Assembly (NCBI RefSeq): GCF_016807805.1
Contig: NZ_CP063362.1
Span: 3,328,501-3,392,500, forward strand
From: Xanthobacter dioxanivorans
GTDB lineage: Bacteria > Pseudomonadota > Alphaproteobacteria > Rhizobiales > Xanthobacteraceae
Direction of reading: 5' to 3'
DNA: 64,000 bases
Made by a program: the position numbers and the translations under genes. The notes beneath the pieces are model-generated. The model was given only the letters and a program-made list of their open reading frames with translations. It was not told where the DNA came from and did no database searches. Positions 25,301 to 34,444 of the stretch are shown piece by piece; position 1 is the stretch's first letter, and each line of letters starts with the position of its first letter.

Positions 25301-26721
25301 GCGGGCTGTTCACCCTCGGCCTCGTGGAGATGGCGGATGCCGTCGCCGACGGCTCGGTCACCGCGCTCGCCCTCACCGAGGTGGCGCTGAAGCGGCTGGA
25401 GACGCTCGGCCCGCGCTACAACGCCATCATGGCGCTCGACGGCGGCACGGCGCTGGAAGCCGCCCGCGGCGTGGACCGGGCGCGGGCGGCGGGCCAGCCC
25501 CTGGGCCCGCTGGCCGGCGTGCCGCTGGCGCACAAGGATCTGTTCTATCGCGCCGGCCGCGTGTGCACCGGCGGCTCCATCATCCGCAAGGACTTCGTGC
25601 CGGACGTGACGGCGACCGCGCTGGAGCGGTTCGATCGTGCCGGGGCGCTCGACCTCGGCACGCTGCACCTCGCCGAGTTCGCCCTCTCGCCCACCGGCTT
25701 CAACGCCCATTACGGCCATGGGCTGAGCCCCTGGAACACCGCCTATGGCGCGGGCGGCTCCTCCTCCGGCTCGGGGGCGAGCGTGGCGGCCCGGCTGGTG
25801 CCGGCGGCGCTCGGATCGGACACCGGCGGCTCCATCCGCCATCCCTCCGCCATGAGCGGCGTGGTGGGGCTGAAGCCCACCCATGGCCTGGTGCCCGCCT
25901 TCGGCGCCATGCCCATGGCGCCCAGCCTCGACACCCTCGGCCCGCTCACCCGCACCGTGCGCGACGCGGCACGGATCATGTCCGTCATCGCCGGCCCGGA
26001 CCCGCGCGACGCGGCGAGCCTGCCGGCGCCGCGGCTGGACTTCGAGGGCGGCCTCACCGGCGACCTCAAGGGCCGCACCATTGCCGTGCCGGGCGGCTAC
26101 TACCGCGAGGCGACGACCCCCGAGATCCAGGCGCTGATGGACGCCGCGGTCGCCGTTCTGAAGGAGGCGGGCGCGCGCATCGTCGAGACGGGGACGCCGG
26201 ACATGGCCCTCGTCAATGCGCTCATGCAGGTGATGATGACGGTGGAGGCGGCGACGCTCCATCGGCGCTGGCTTTCCGAGCGGCCGCAGGATTACGGGGC
26301 GCAGGTGCGCGCGCGCATTTTGCCCGGCTTCGGCCTGCCCGCCACCCGCTATGCCGAGGCGCTGATGCTGCGTGCCGGCATCACCCGCGAATGGCTCGCC
26401 GCCGCCATGGGCGATGCGGACATGGCGCTGATCCCCACCTTGGGCATCCCCGTGCCCACCATCGCCGAGACCACCCAGGGCACGCCGGAGGAGATCGGCG
26501 CCGCGCTGGGCCGCGTGACCGCCTGCACGCGGGGCATCAACTATCTCGGCCTGCCGAGCCTGTCGGTGCCGTGCGGCTTCACCGCCAACGCCATGCCCGC
26601 CGCCTTCCAGCTGGTGGGCCGGCCCTATGCCGAGCCGGCGCTGCTTCAGGCCGGAGACGCCTACCAGCGCCGCACGGATTTCCACGCCCGCCTGCCGCCG
26701 GACTGCGGCCCGGTGGATTGA
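25297..26721 (+). CDS. Amidase-signature family hydrolase
   Basis: A 474-residue amidase-signature enzyme. The Ser-cisSer-Lys triad is visible: Lys in GVPLAHKDLFY, cis-Ser in the Gly/Ser-rich GAGGSSSGSGAS, and the nucleophile Ser in LGSDTGGSIRHPS. It hydrolyses a small amide to acid and ammonia, or acts as a GatA-like or AtzF/AtzE-like subunit. I start at GTG 25297, which overlaps the preceding stop; an in-frame ATG at 25252 lies inside the small upstream gene. It is the last gene of operon A and fits import and breakdown of an amide-bearing compound. Confidence 0.93.
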   Translation: MSGLFTLGLVEMADAVADGSVTALALTEVALKRLETLGPRYNAIMALDGGTALEAARGVDRARAAGQPLGPLAGVPLAHKDLFYRAGRVCTGGSIIRKDFVPDVTATALERFDRAGALDLGTLHLAEFALSPTGFNAHYGHGLSPWNTAYGAGGSSSGSGASVAARLVPAALGSDTGGSIRHPSAMSGVVGLKPTHGLVPAFGAMPMAPSLDTLGPLTRTVRDAARIMSVIAGPDPRDAASLPAPRLDFEGGLTGDLKGRTIAVPGGYYREATTPEIQALMDAAVAVLKEAGARIVETGTPDMALVNALMQVMMTVEAATLHRRWLSERPQDYGAQVRARILPGFGLPATRYAEALMLRAGITREWLAAAMGDADMALIPTLGIPVPTIAETTQGTPEEIGAALGRVTACTRGINYLGLPSLSVPCGFTANAMPAAFQLVGRPYAEPALLQAGDAYQRRTDFHARLPPDCGPVD

Positions 26722-26761
26722 GGGATTGTCTGGGCCAGCGCCCAGTGGGTCCCTCACCGCG

Positions 26762-26790
26762 GTCATGGCCGGGTCGAGCCCCGCCATGAC
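26762..26790. repeat. Dispersed intergenic palindrome (short form)
   Basis: GTCATGGCCGGG and CCCCGCCATGAC form a 12-base imperfect hairpin between the convergent amidase and monooxygenase genes. It belongs to the same CGTCAT/ATGACG-ended repeat type found at 30807 and 35598, and could also end transcripts from both sides. Confidence 0.55.
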
Positions 26791-26834
26791 GGATCGATCG
26801 CGGATGCCGTCGCGCCGCGTTTCCCCGTGCGCCC

Positions 26835-28133
26835 TCAGAAGTTCGGGTTCGCCGGCCGCTCCAGCCCCAGGAGGTGGCGTAGCGTCGGCCCCTCATAGGC
26901 GGTGCGGAACAGGCCGCGTTCCTGCAGGATGGGGATGACGAGGTCGACGAAATCGTCGAAGGCGCCGGGGAAGTAGGGCGGCATCACGTTGAAGCCGTCG
27001 GCGGCGCCGCTCTCGAACCAGAGCTGGAGCGTGTCCACCACCTCCTCCGCCGAGCCCACCAGCACCCAGTGGCCGCGGGCGGCCGCCACCATGTTGTAGA
27101 CGTCGCGCAGGGTGCCGCCCTCGCGCCGGGCCTTGGCCAGCATGACGCCGGTGAACGACTTGTAGGTGTCGGCCTCCGGTAGGTCCGGGATGGGGCCGTC
27201 GAGGTCGTAGGCGCTCATGTCCGTGCCGAAGCGCTCGGAGAGCATGCCGAGGGCATTTTTCGCATCCACGAAGCGCATGAGGTCGGCCAGCTTCTCGCGC
27301 GCCTCCTTCGCCGTGCGGCCCACCACCGGCATCACGCCGGGCAGCACGCACACGTCTTCCGGGCGTCGGCCCAAAGCGGGCAGGCGGTCCTTGAGCGCCT
27401 TGTAGCCGGCCTGCGCCTCACCCATGTCCTGCACCACGGCGAACACGATGTCCGCCGTGCGCGCGGCGAGCTGCTGGCCCGGCTCGGAGCCGCCGGCCTG
27501 GGAGATGATCGGGTGGCCCTGCGGGCTGCGGCCGATATTGAGCGGCCCCTTCACCTTGAAGAACGGCCCGTCATGGTCGAGCGGCTTCACCTTGGCGGGG
27601 TCGATATAAAGGCCGGTCTCTCGGTCGGCGACGATGGCGTCGTCGGCCCAGCAGTCCCACAGGCCCTTCACCACGTCGAGGAATTCGCCGGCGATCTCGT
27701 AGCGCCGCGCATGGTCGGGATGCAGCGTGCCGAAATTCGCCGCCGCGGCGGGGGCGGCGGTGGTCACCGCGTTCCAGGCGGCGCGCCCTCCGCAGATGTG
27801 GTCGAGGGAGGCGAAGGCGCGGGCGACCGTATAGGGGTCGCTATAGGTGGTGGAGACGGTGGCGGCGAGGCCGATGTGGGTCGTCGCCCCGGCGATGGCG
27901 GACAGCAGCGTCAGCGGCTCCAGCCGCGCGGTGTAGGAGGGGTGGGCGGCCGGATCGGCATTGAGGTTGTCGCCCATGAAGATCAGGTCGAACAGCCCGC
28001 GCTCGGCGATGCGCGCGATCTCCGCCACCCTGCCGATGTCCTGGAAGGTGTCGATGGCGCCGGGGGTGCGCCAGCCGGCGATGTGGCTGCCCGTGCCAAG
28101 AAGGAACAGGCCGAAATGCATCTTGCGGGTCAT
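26835..28133 (-). CDS. LLM-class flavin-dependent monooxygenase (NtaA/SnaA/DszA type)
   Basis: A 432-residue bacterial luciferase-like monooxygenase of the NtaA/SnaA/SoxA(DszA) subgroup, which uses reduced FMN from a separate reductase to oxidise N- or S-containing substrates. Family blocks: the N-terminal HFGLFLLGTGSHIAGWR, the LDHICGGRAAWNAVTT strand, and SQAGGSEPGQQLAARTADIVF with the flavin-phosphate loop. It is the last gene of minus-strand operon B, six bases after a permease. No flavin reductase gene lies nearby. It probably starts attack on the compound imported by the adjoining ABC transporter. Confidence 0.92.
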   Translation of the reverse strand: MTRKMHFGLFLLGTGSHIAGWRTPGAIDTFQDIGRVAEIARIAERGLFDLIFMGDNLNADPAAHPSYTARLEPLTLLSAIAGATTHIGLAATVSTTYSDPYTVARAFASLDHICGGRAAWNAVTTAAPAAAANFGTLHPDHARRYEIAGEFLDVVKGLWDCWADDAIVADRETGLYIDPAKVKPLDHDGPFFKVKGPLNIGRSPQGHPIISQAGGSEPGQQLAARTADIVFAVVQDMGEAQAGYKALKDRLPALGRRPEDVCVLPGVMPVVGRTAKEAREKLADLMRFVDAKNALGMLSERFGTDMSAYDLDGPIPDLPEADTYKSFTGVMLAKARREGGTLRDVYNMVAAARGHWVLVGSAEEVVDTLQLWFESGAADGFNVMPPYFPGAFDDFVDLVIPILQERGLFRTAYEGPTLRHLLGLERPANPNF

Positions 28134-28139
28134 GGGAGG

Positions 28140-28895
28140 CTACTTCCAGAAGACGAGGCGCTTTTCGGCGAAACCGACCAGGCCGAAGAACAGCAGGCTC
28201 GCGGCCGAGGCGACGAAGATGGCCGACCACACCTTCACGAAATCCACCTGCAGCACCGCCTGGTAGATCACCCAGCCGAGCCCGTCATAGGCGCCCAGCA
28301 TCTCGGTGACGATGGCGACGATGATGGCGCGCACGGTGGAGACCCGGAGCCCCGCCGCGATCAGCGGCAAGGCGGTGGGCAGCCGCAGGCGGAACAGGAT
28401 GGCGAGGCGGCCCGCGCCGAACGAGCGCATGAGGTCCACCGAGCGCCGGTCCACCCGGTCGAGGCCGGCCAGAGCCGAGACGAATACGGTGAAGCTCACC
28501 GCCAGCGCCACCATCACGAACTTCGACGGCATGCCGATGCCGAACCACAACAGGATCAGCGGCGACCACGCCACCACCGGCACGGAATTGATGGACGTGG
28601 CCACCGGCACGATGGCGTTGCGCGTCATCGGCACCAGGGTGATCACCACCGCCAGCACGATGCCGATGAGGGCGCCCAGCACATAGCCGACCACGGCCTC
28701 GGCGAAGGTGTAGGCGCCGGCGGCGAACAGCACCTGGCGGTGGTCCCAGATGGAGCCGAGGATGGCGGAGACCGAGGGCAGCGTGTAGGCGGGCAGGGCG
28801 AAGCCGCGGGCGACGCCCTCCCACACGGCCACCAGCAGCACCATGCCGAGAATGCCGCGCTGGGTGGCGCGCGAGGGGTGGAAGCGGGCGCTCAT
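28140..28895 (-). CDS. ABC permease, SsuC/ThiX type (second)
   Basis: A 251-residue inner-membrane permease of the binding-protein-dependent family used by nitrate/sulfonate/taurine and pyrimidine importers. About six hydrophobic helices are visible. The EAA loop reads DLMRSFGAGRLAILFRLRLPTALPLIAAGLR (shown here only to its landmark ends: SFGAGR and LPTALP). Start ATG 28895 overlaps the stop of the upstream permease by four bases. Two different permeases in one operon imply a heterodimeric channel, as in thiamine-precursor (ThiX-like) importers. Confidence 0.92.
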   Translation of the reverse strand: MSARFHPSRATQRGILGMVLLVAVWEGVARGFALPAYTLPSVSAILGSIWDHRQVLFAAGAYTFAEAVVGYVLGALIGIVLAVVITLVPMTRNAIVPVATSINSVPVVAWSPLILLWFGIGMPSKFVMVALAVSFTVFVSALAGLDRVDRRSVDLMRSFGAGRLAILFRLRLPTALPLIAAGLRVSTVRAIIVAIVTEMLGAYDGLGWVIYQAVLQVDFVKVWSAIFVASAASLLFFGLVGFAEKRLVFWK

Positions 28896-29713
28896 TGCTC
28901 GGCTCCCCAGAAAACGAGGGCCCGCTCGGCGGCGGCGACCACGGCATAGAAGCCGGTGCCGAGCAGCGCGCACATGGCGATGGCGGCCCAGATGGCGACC
29001 ACGTTCTCGTTGTACATGCCCTGCAGCAGCAGCACGCCGAGGCCCACCGTGTCGCCGAACCACTCGCCGACGATGGCGCCCACCAGCGACAGGGCCGAGG
29101 CGAGGCGCAGCGCCACGAAGATCTGCGGCAGGGCGGCGGGCAGCTGCAGGCGCCGCAGCAGCTGGAAGCGGCCGGCGCCGAAGGAGCGCAGCAGCGCTTC
29201 CTGTCGCGGATCGACGCTTTCGAGGCCGAGCAGGGTGTTCACGGTGACCGGGAAGAAGGTGAGGTAGAAGGAGATGGCCGCCTTGGCGATCAGCGTGTTG
29301 CCGAACCACAGCACCACCAGCGCCCCGAAGGCGATGACGGGAATGGTCTGGGACACCACGAAGATGGGGAAGATGAGCTCCTTCAGCACCTTCGCCCGGA
29401 AGAAGACGACGCCGGTGGCGATGCCGAACAGGGCGCCGGAGACAAAGCCCATCAGCGTCTCGGTGAGCGTGCGCAGGAAACCCTGCACGTAGGGCTCGGG
29501 CGTCGCCAGGATGGCGCCGATGACAAGGCTCGGGCGCGGCACGTACCAGGGCTTCACGCCGAACAGCACGATCAGCCCCTCGGCGGCGACCAGCACGGCG
29601 AGGAGGATGGCGAGGCCCCGCGCGCCGCGCAGGAGGACGCCCGCCAGCGGCGCAAGGGGGGAAGGGGTGGCCCCCGGCCGGATCGCCGGGGGCTGGAGGG
29701 CGGTGCTGCTCAC
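28892..29713 (-). CDS. ABC permease, SsuC/ThiX type (first)
   Basis: A 273-residue permease homologous to the next one. A hydrophobic helix (ILLAVLVAAEGLIVLFGV) near residue 40 starts the membrane part. The EAA loop contains LLRSFGAGRFQLLRRLQLPA. A Pro-rich cytoplasmic N-terminal tail precedes the first helix. Its start overlaps the stop of the binding protein gene by four bases, so binding protein, two permeases and monooxygenase form a compact run. Confidence 0.92.
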   Translation of the reverse strand: MSSTALQPPAIRPGATPSPLAPLAGVLLRGARGLAILLAVLVAAEGLIVLFGVKPWYVPRPSLVIGAILATPEPYVQGFLRTLTETLMGFVSGALFGIATGVVFFRAKVLKELIFPIFVVSQTIPVIAFGALVVLWFGNTLIAKAAISFYLTFFPVTVNTLLGLESVDPRQEALLRSFGAGRFQLLRRLQLPAALPQIFVALRLASALSLVGAIVGEWFGDTVGLGVLLLQGMYNENVVAIWAAIAMCALLGTGFYAVVAAAERALVFWGAEQ

Positions 29714-30732
29714 GGACGGCGGTCCGCCAACGGGATGGCTTCGAGGAACGAGCGGTTGAAAGTGGCGTCGAGGTCGACGGGCTTGGCGATGACCTTGGCG
29801 TCGAGGAACAGCTGCTGGGTGATCTTCACCGCGTCCATGTCGATCCAGAACAGGCCGTCTTCCTTCACCTTGCCGGCGGTCATCAGCTTCTGCACTTCCG
29901 TCAGCATGAATTCCTGGTGGGCCCGGTCCAGGGTCGGCGCCACCTTCATCACCGCGTCCACGGCGCCTTTGGGATCGGCGAAGGCGTCCTTCCAGCCCTT
30001 GATGGAGGCGCGCAGGAAGCCCTTCACCAGCTCCGGCTTCTCCTTGGCGGTGGTCTCGGAGACGATGAGCGTGTCACGCGGGAAGGTGACGCCGGAATCC
30101 TCGGCCACGAAGGTGCGCAGCTTCTCTTCGCCCATGCGGGTCTTGATGGTGTAGAACTCGTTGTAGCGGGTGGCGGTGATCACATCGATCTGTCCGTCCA
30201 CGAAGGGCGTCACGCTCACCTGCTGCGGCTGGATGTCCACCAGCGCCGGGTCGAGCCCCTGCTTGGTCAGCATGGCCTTGAGCACGTGGTTGGCGCCGGT
30301 GAACCAGGTGGTGACCTTCTTGCCCTTGAAGTCCTGGATGGACTTGATGGGCCCGTCCGCCCGCACCACGAAGACGAACGGCGTGAGCTGGTGGGAGATG
30401 CCCACGCACACCACCGGCAGGCCCTTGTCGCGGGCGGCGAACACGCTGTCGAGGCCGCCCGACAGGCCGAACGTGTCGGCGCCGGTGGCCACCAGGTTCT
30501 CCGCCAGGATGTTGGGGCCGCCGGGATTGATGGTGAGGTCGATGCCCTCGGCCTTGTAGTAGCCCTTGGCCACGGCCACGTAGAAGCCGGCGAACTGGGC
30601 CTGGGGCAGCCACTTGAGGCGCAGGGTGGCGGGCACGGGATCGGCCGCCGCGGCGGGCAGGGCGGTGAGCGCGGTGGAGAGGAGCGCGGCGCCGGCGGCG
30701 AGGCTGGAGAGGAAGGTTCGGCGAGGGATCAT
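29710..30732 (-). CDS. NMT1/THI5-like ABC substrate-binding protein
   Basis: A 340-residue exported binding protein of the NMT1/THI5-like (SsuA/ThiY) family. A twin-arginine-like signal (MIPRRTFLSSLAAGAALL) is followed by the family start LRLKWLPQAQFAGFYVAVAKGYY, the strand IDLTINPGGPNI and the hinge PFVFVVRADGPI. Relatives bind formyl-aminopyrimidine, riboflavin or aliphatic sulfonates, all fitting a ring or amide substrate. Start ATG 30732, at the beginning of the signal. It lies 215 bases from the class II aldolase gene; the gap holds a palindromic repeat, so the operon may have a processing site or second promoter here. Confidence 0.92.
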   Translation of the reverse strand: MIPRRTFLSSLAAGAALLSTALTALPAAAADPVPATLRLKWLPQAQFAGFYVAVAKGYYKAEGIDLTINPGGPNILAENLVATGADTFGLSGGLDSVFAARDKGLPVVCVGISHQLTPFVFVVRADGPIKSIQDFKGKKVTTWFTGANHVLKAMLTKQGLDPALVDIQPQQVSVTPFVDGQIDVITATRYNEFYTIKTRMGEEKLRTFVAEDSGVTFPRDTLIVSETTAKEKPELVKGFLRASIKGWKDAFADPKGAVDAVMKVAPTLDRAHQEFMLTEVQKLMTAGKVKEDGLFWIDMDAVKITQQLFLDAKVIAKPVDLDATFNRSFLEAIPLADRRP

Positions 30733-30806
30733 GTCTTGTTCTCCGCTGGAAGGTCGGGGGCGTTCTTGGTGTTTTGTTGGAATGGGTCGGGCTGAGGCTT
30801 TCCCCG

Positions 30807-30916
30807 CGTCATCCCCCGGCTTGTCCGGGGGATCCGCTTCGGGGCCAGGCCGGTGCCTGGTCTCCTGCACCGGCCGCACGGCACGGTGGATGCCCCGGAC
30901 GAGCCGGGGCATGACG
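30807..30916. repeat. Dispersed intergenic palindromic repeat element
   Basis: The element begins CGTCATCCCCCGGCTTGTCC and ends with the inverse, GAGCCGGGGCATGACG, with local hairpins in each arm and a variable GC-rich middle. It is about 110 bases long and lies inside operon B between the aldolase and binding-protein genes. A similar element occurs at 35598 and a short one at 26762. The type is typical of small non-coding repeats in Hyphomicrobiales genomes. Confidence 0.7.
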
Positions 30917-30947
30917 GAGCAAATGGCGTTGGGGCGTCATCGCCGCC

Positions 30948-31726
30948 CTAGCTCCTGTAGCCCGGATCGGCGCGGTCGAGCTGGCGCATGAGGGCCGGCC
31001 ACTCGCGCTCGCCGGGCACGAGGATGTCGCCCTGAAGCTCCCAGAACTGGCGGGCGGCCTTCTCGCACACCTCGTGGGGCGGCAGCACCAGCTTGATGCC
31101 GGAGGCGCAGGCCGCCTGCATGTCGAGCTGGATGCGCGCGGCGCGCTCGAAATAATAGAGCAGCATGAACGCCTCGCCCGGCGTGCGGCCGATGGTGAGG
31201 ATGCCGTGGTTGCGCATCAGCATCACCTTGTGCGGGCCGAGGTCGGCAACAAGGCGCGCCTGTTCGTCCAGGTCGATGGCGACGCCCTCGTAATCGTGGA
31301 ACGCCTGCCGCCGGTAGAAGCGCATGGCGAACTGGCTCAGCGGCAGCAGCCCCTCCTCCTGCCCGGAGACGGCGACGCTGGCATCGGAATGGGTGTGGAG
31401 CACGCAGGCCGCGTCGTGTCCGGTCTTGTGGATCGCGGCATGGATGACGAAGGCGGCGCGGTTGATGTCGTACGGGCTGTCGTCGAGCTTTCGGCCGTCG
31501 ATGTCGATCTTTACGAGGCTCGACGCGGTGATCTCCTCGAACAGCAGGCCGTAGGGGTTGAGCAGGAACTGGCCCTCATGCCCCGGCACGCGCAGGGAGA
31601 TGTGGTTGTAGATGAGGTCGTCCATCCCGAGCCTGGCCACCATGCGGTAGCAGGCGGCGAGCTTGACGCGCGCGTCCCATTCGGCGGCGTCCATGGCGTG
31701 CGGCTTGAAGGCGGGGGCGGGGGGCA

Positions 31727-31727
<1 letters not shown>
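30948..31727 (-). CDS. Class II aldolase/adducin-family protein
   Basis: A 259-residue member of the AraD/FucA class II aldolase fold. It has DLIYNHISLRVPG near the start, the metal-binding HTHSDASVAVS, and the third His in LMRNHGILTIGR. Members cleave phosphorylated sugars, but many unphosphorylated or decarboxylating relatives sit in catabolic operons like this one. Start ATG 31727, sharing one base with the stop of the ATPase gene upstream, so it is co-translated with the transporter ATPase. Its direct role in the pathway is not identified. Confidence 0.9.
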
Positions 31728-32644
<917 letters not shown>

Positions 32645-32781
32645 GCTTCCGTTCCTGCAATCGACGTGCCACACTGCCCATTCCAGGCCGGGGCTGCGTG
32701 CGCCAGATGTACCGGTCGGAGCATGATAGCGCTGGCTTGCGGATTGCAAAGCAAATGCGGAGGAGGCCGGGGCCTCCCTCA

Positions 32782-32789
32782 ATGTATAC
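32782..32789. promoter_or_regulatory. TGTATAC-type site before the GntR gene
   Basis: ATGTATAC, followed by an AT-rich stretch, lies 31 bases before the GntR start and between it and the divergent operon B. A related TTGTATAATGCA begins at 32599, inside the ATPase leader, and TTGTATAT lies near 33563 before the SDR gene. The repeated core suggests binding by the adjacent GntR protein. Confidence 0.4.
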
Positions 32790-32812
32790 TAATTTTGATT
32801 TTAGGAATGCAA

Positions 32813-33526
32813 ATGGCCGATATCAGTGCACAAGGAGGCAGCAGCTGCCTGCCGATTGATCAGAATGGCCGCGGCGGGCCGGGCGGCGCGACCCTCGCGG
32901 ATCGCATCCGCCGCGAGCTGGAAGCCGCCATTGCCTCCGGCACGCTGGAGCCCGGGAGCCGGCTGGACGAGCAGGAGATCGCCGTGAAGTTCGGCGTTTC
33001 GCGCACCCCGGTGCGCGAGGCGTTCCGGCTGCTCGCGGCCAATCACCTGGTGGAGCTGCGCGGCCGCCAGGGGGCGGTGGTGCGCAGCATTTCCGCCCAT
33101 GCGCTGATCGAGATGTTCCAGGTGATGGCGGAGCTGGAGGGCTTGTGCGCAAGGCTCGCCGCGCGGCGCGCAAGCGCGGCCCAGCTCGCCCGGATCGAGG
33201 CGATTCACGCGCGTCTGGAAGAGGTTGCCGCCACCGGCGACATCGACCTGTTCTATGATGTGAACCAGGACTTCCACGAAGCCGTCTACGAGGCCTCCGC
33301 CAACGGCTTCCTCGCCGACCAGACCCGCCGCCTGCGCAACCAGGTGGCCGCCTATCGCCGCCGCGTCACCCACCGCCCGAGCCGGATTTCCAAGACCTTG
33401 AAGGAACATGGCGCCGTCATCGCCGCCATGCGCGCACATGATGACGAGGCGGCGCAGACCGCCATGCGCGATCACGTGAACCTCCTGGGCGACGACCTCC
33501 TGGACTTCCTCGCCGCCTATGGCTGA
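32813..33526 (+). CDS. GntR-family (FCD domain) transcriptional regulator
   Basis: A 237-residue GntR/FCD regulator. The winged helix spans residues ~28-90 (LEAAIASGTLEPGSRLDEQEI, here cut at its landmarks, then VSRTPVREAFRLLAANHLVEL). The FCD domain has NQDFHEAVYEA and MRDHVNLLGDDL with candidate metal ligands. ATG 32813 is best placed behind AGGA; an ATG six bases earlier is also in frame. It diverges from operon B and heads the plus-strand catabolic genes, so it probably represses both until the inducer appears. Confidence 0.9.
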   Translation: MADISAQGGSSCLPIDQNGRGGPGGATLADRIRRELEAAIASGTLEPGSRLDEQEIAVKFGVSRTPVREAFRLLAANHLVELRGRQGAVVRSISAHALIEMFQVMAELEGLCARLAARRASAAQLARIEAIHARLEEVAATGDIDLFYDVNQDFHEAVYEASANGFLADQTRRLRNQVAAYRRRVTHRPSRISKTLKEHGAVIAAMRAHDDEAAQTAMRDHVNLLGDDLLDFLAAYG

Positions 33527-33596
33527 GAGGGCTTGCGTTCTTGGTATGCAGATTGCATGAGTTTGTATATCTAATCCGACCCCCGGAGATGCAAAC

Positions 33597-34376
33597 TTGA
33601 ACCTCGACCTCACGAACAAGACCGCCCTCATCACCGGCGCCTCCAAGGGCATCGGCCTTGCGGTGGCCCGCGTGCTGGCCGCCGAAGGCTGCCACCTGCA
33701 TCTGGCCGCGCGCAACGGCGAGGCCCTCGCGAGCGCCAAGGCGGAGCTGGAGGCGGCCCATGGCGTGACGGTGGCCATCTATCCGGTGGACCTGTCCTCG
33801 ACCGCGGCCATGGAGCAACTGGTGGCCGACGCGGGCGACGTGGACATCCTCGTCAACAATGCCGGCGACATCCCCGCCGGCTCGCTGGACGTGGTGGACG
33901 ACGCCGCCTGGCGCCGGGGCTTCGACCTGAAGGTCTTCGGCTACATCACCCTGTCGCGCGCCTATTACGGGCGCATGCGCGGCAAGGACGGGGTCATCAT
34001 CAACGTCATCGGCAATTCCGGCGAGAACTGGGACGCGAGCTACATCGCCGGCTCCACCGGCAATGCCGCGCTCATGAGCTTCACCAAGGCGCTGGGCGGC
34101 GCGAGCCTGAACGAGGGCGTGCGCGTGGTGGGGGTCAATCCCGGCCCGGTGGCCACCGATCGCATGCTGAAGATCATGAAGCGCAAGGCCATCGACATGC
34201 TCGGCGCGGAAGAGCGCTGGGAGGAATTGTTCGAGAAGTATCCCGGCAAGCGCCCCGCCACCGCCGAGGAAGTGGCCGACCTCGTCGCCTTCCTCGCCTC
34301 GCCGCGCGCCGGCTACATCACCGGCACGAACGTGACCATCGACGGCGGCATCTCTGCCCGCGGCTCGGTCATCTGA
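33597..34376 (+). CDS. Short-chain dehydrogenase/reductase
   Basis: A 259-residue SDR oxidoreductase. The NAD(P)-binding TGASKGIG lies at residues ~12-19 and NNAGDIP follows later. The catalytic region is atypical: after the Ser-containing IGNSGENWDASYIAGSTGNAALMSF, shown by its ends IGNSGE and GNAALM, the usual YxxxK is not clean; Y precedes IAGSTGNA with no Lys four residues on. The start is TTG 33597 with GGAG eight bases upstream; the ATG just before it stops after three codons. It probably reduces or oxidises a carbonyl in the cluster pathway, with a modified active site. Confidence 0.85.
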   Translation: MNLDLTNKTALITGASKGIGLAVARVLAAEGCHLHLAARNGEALASAKAELEAAHGVTVAIYPVDLSSTAAMEQLVADAGDVDILVNNAGDIPAGSLDVVDDAAWRRGFDLKVFGYITLSRAYYGRMRGKDGVIINVIGNSGENWDASYIAGSTGNAALMSFTKALGGASLNEGVRVVGVNPGPVATDRMLKIMKRKAIDMLGAEERWEELFEKYPGKRPATAEEVADLVAFLASPRAGYITGTNVTIDGGISARGSVI

Positions 34377-34444
34377 CGCGTTTTCCATCCGGCGCCCGCG
34401 GCCCCGCGGGCACCGGAGGACGCCCCTTTTCCAAGGACCCCTTC

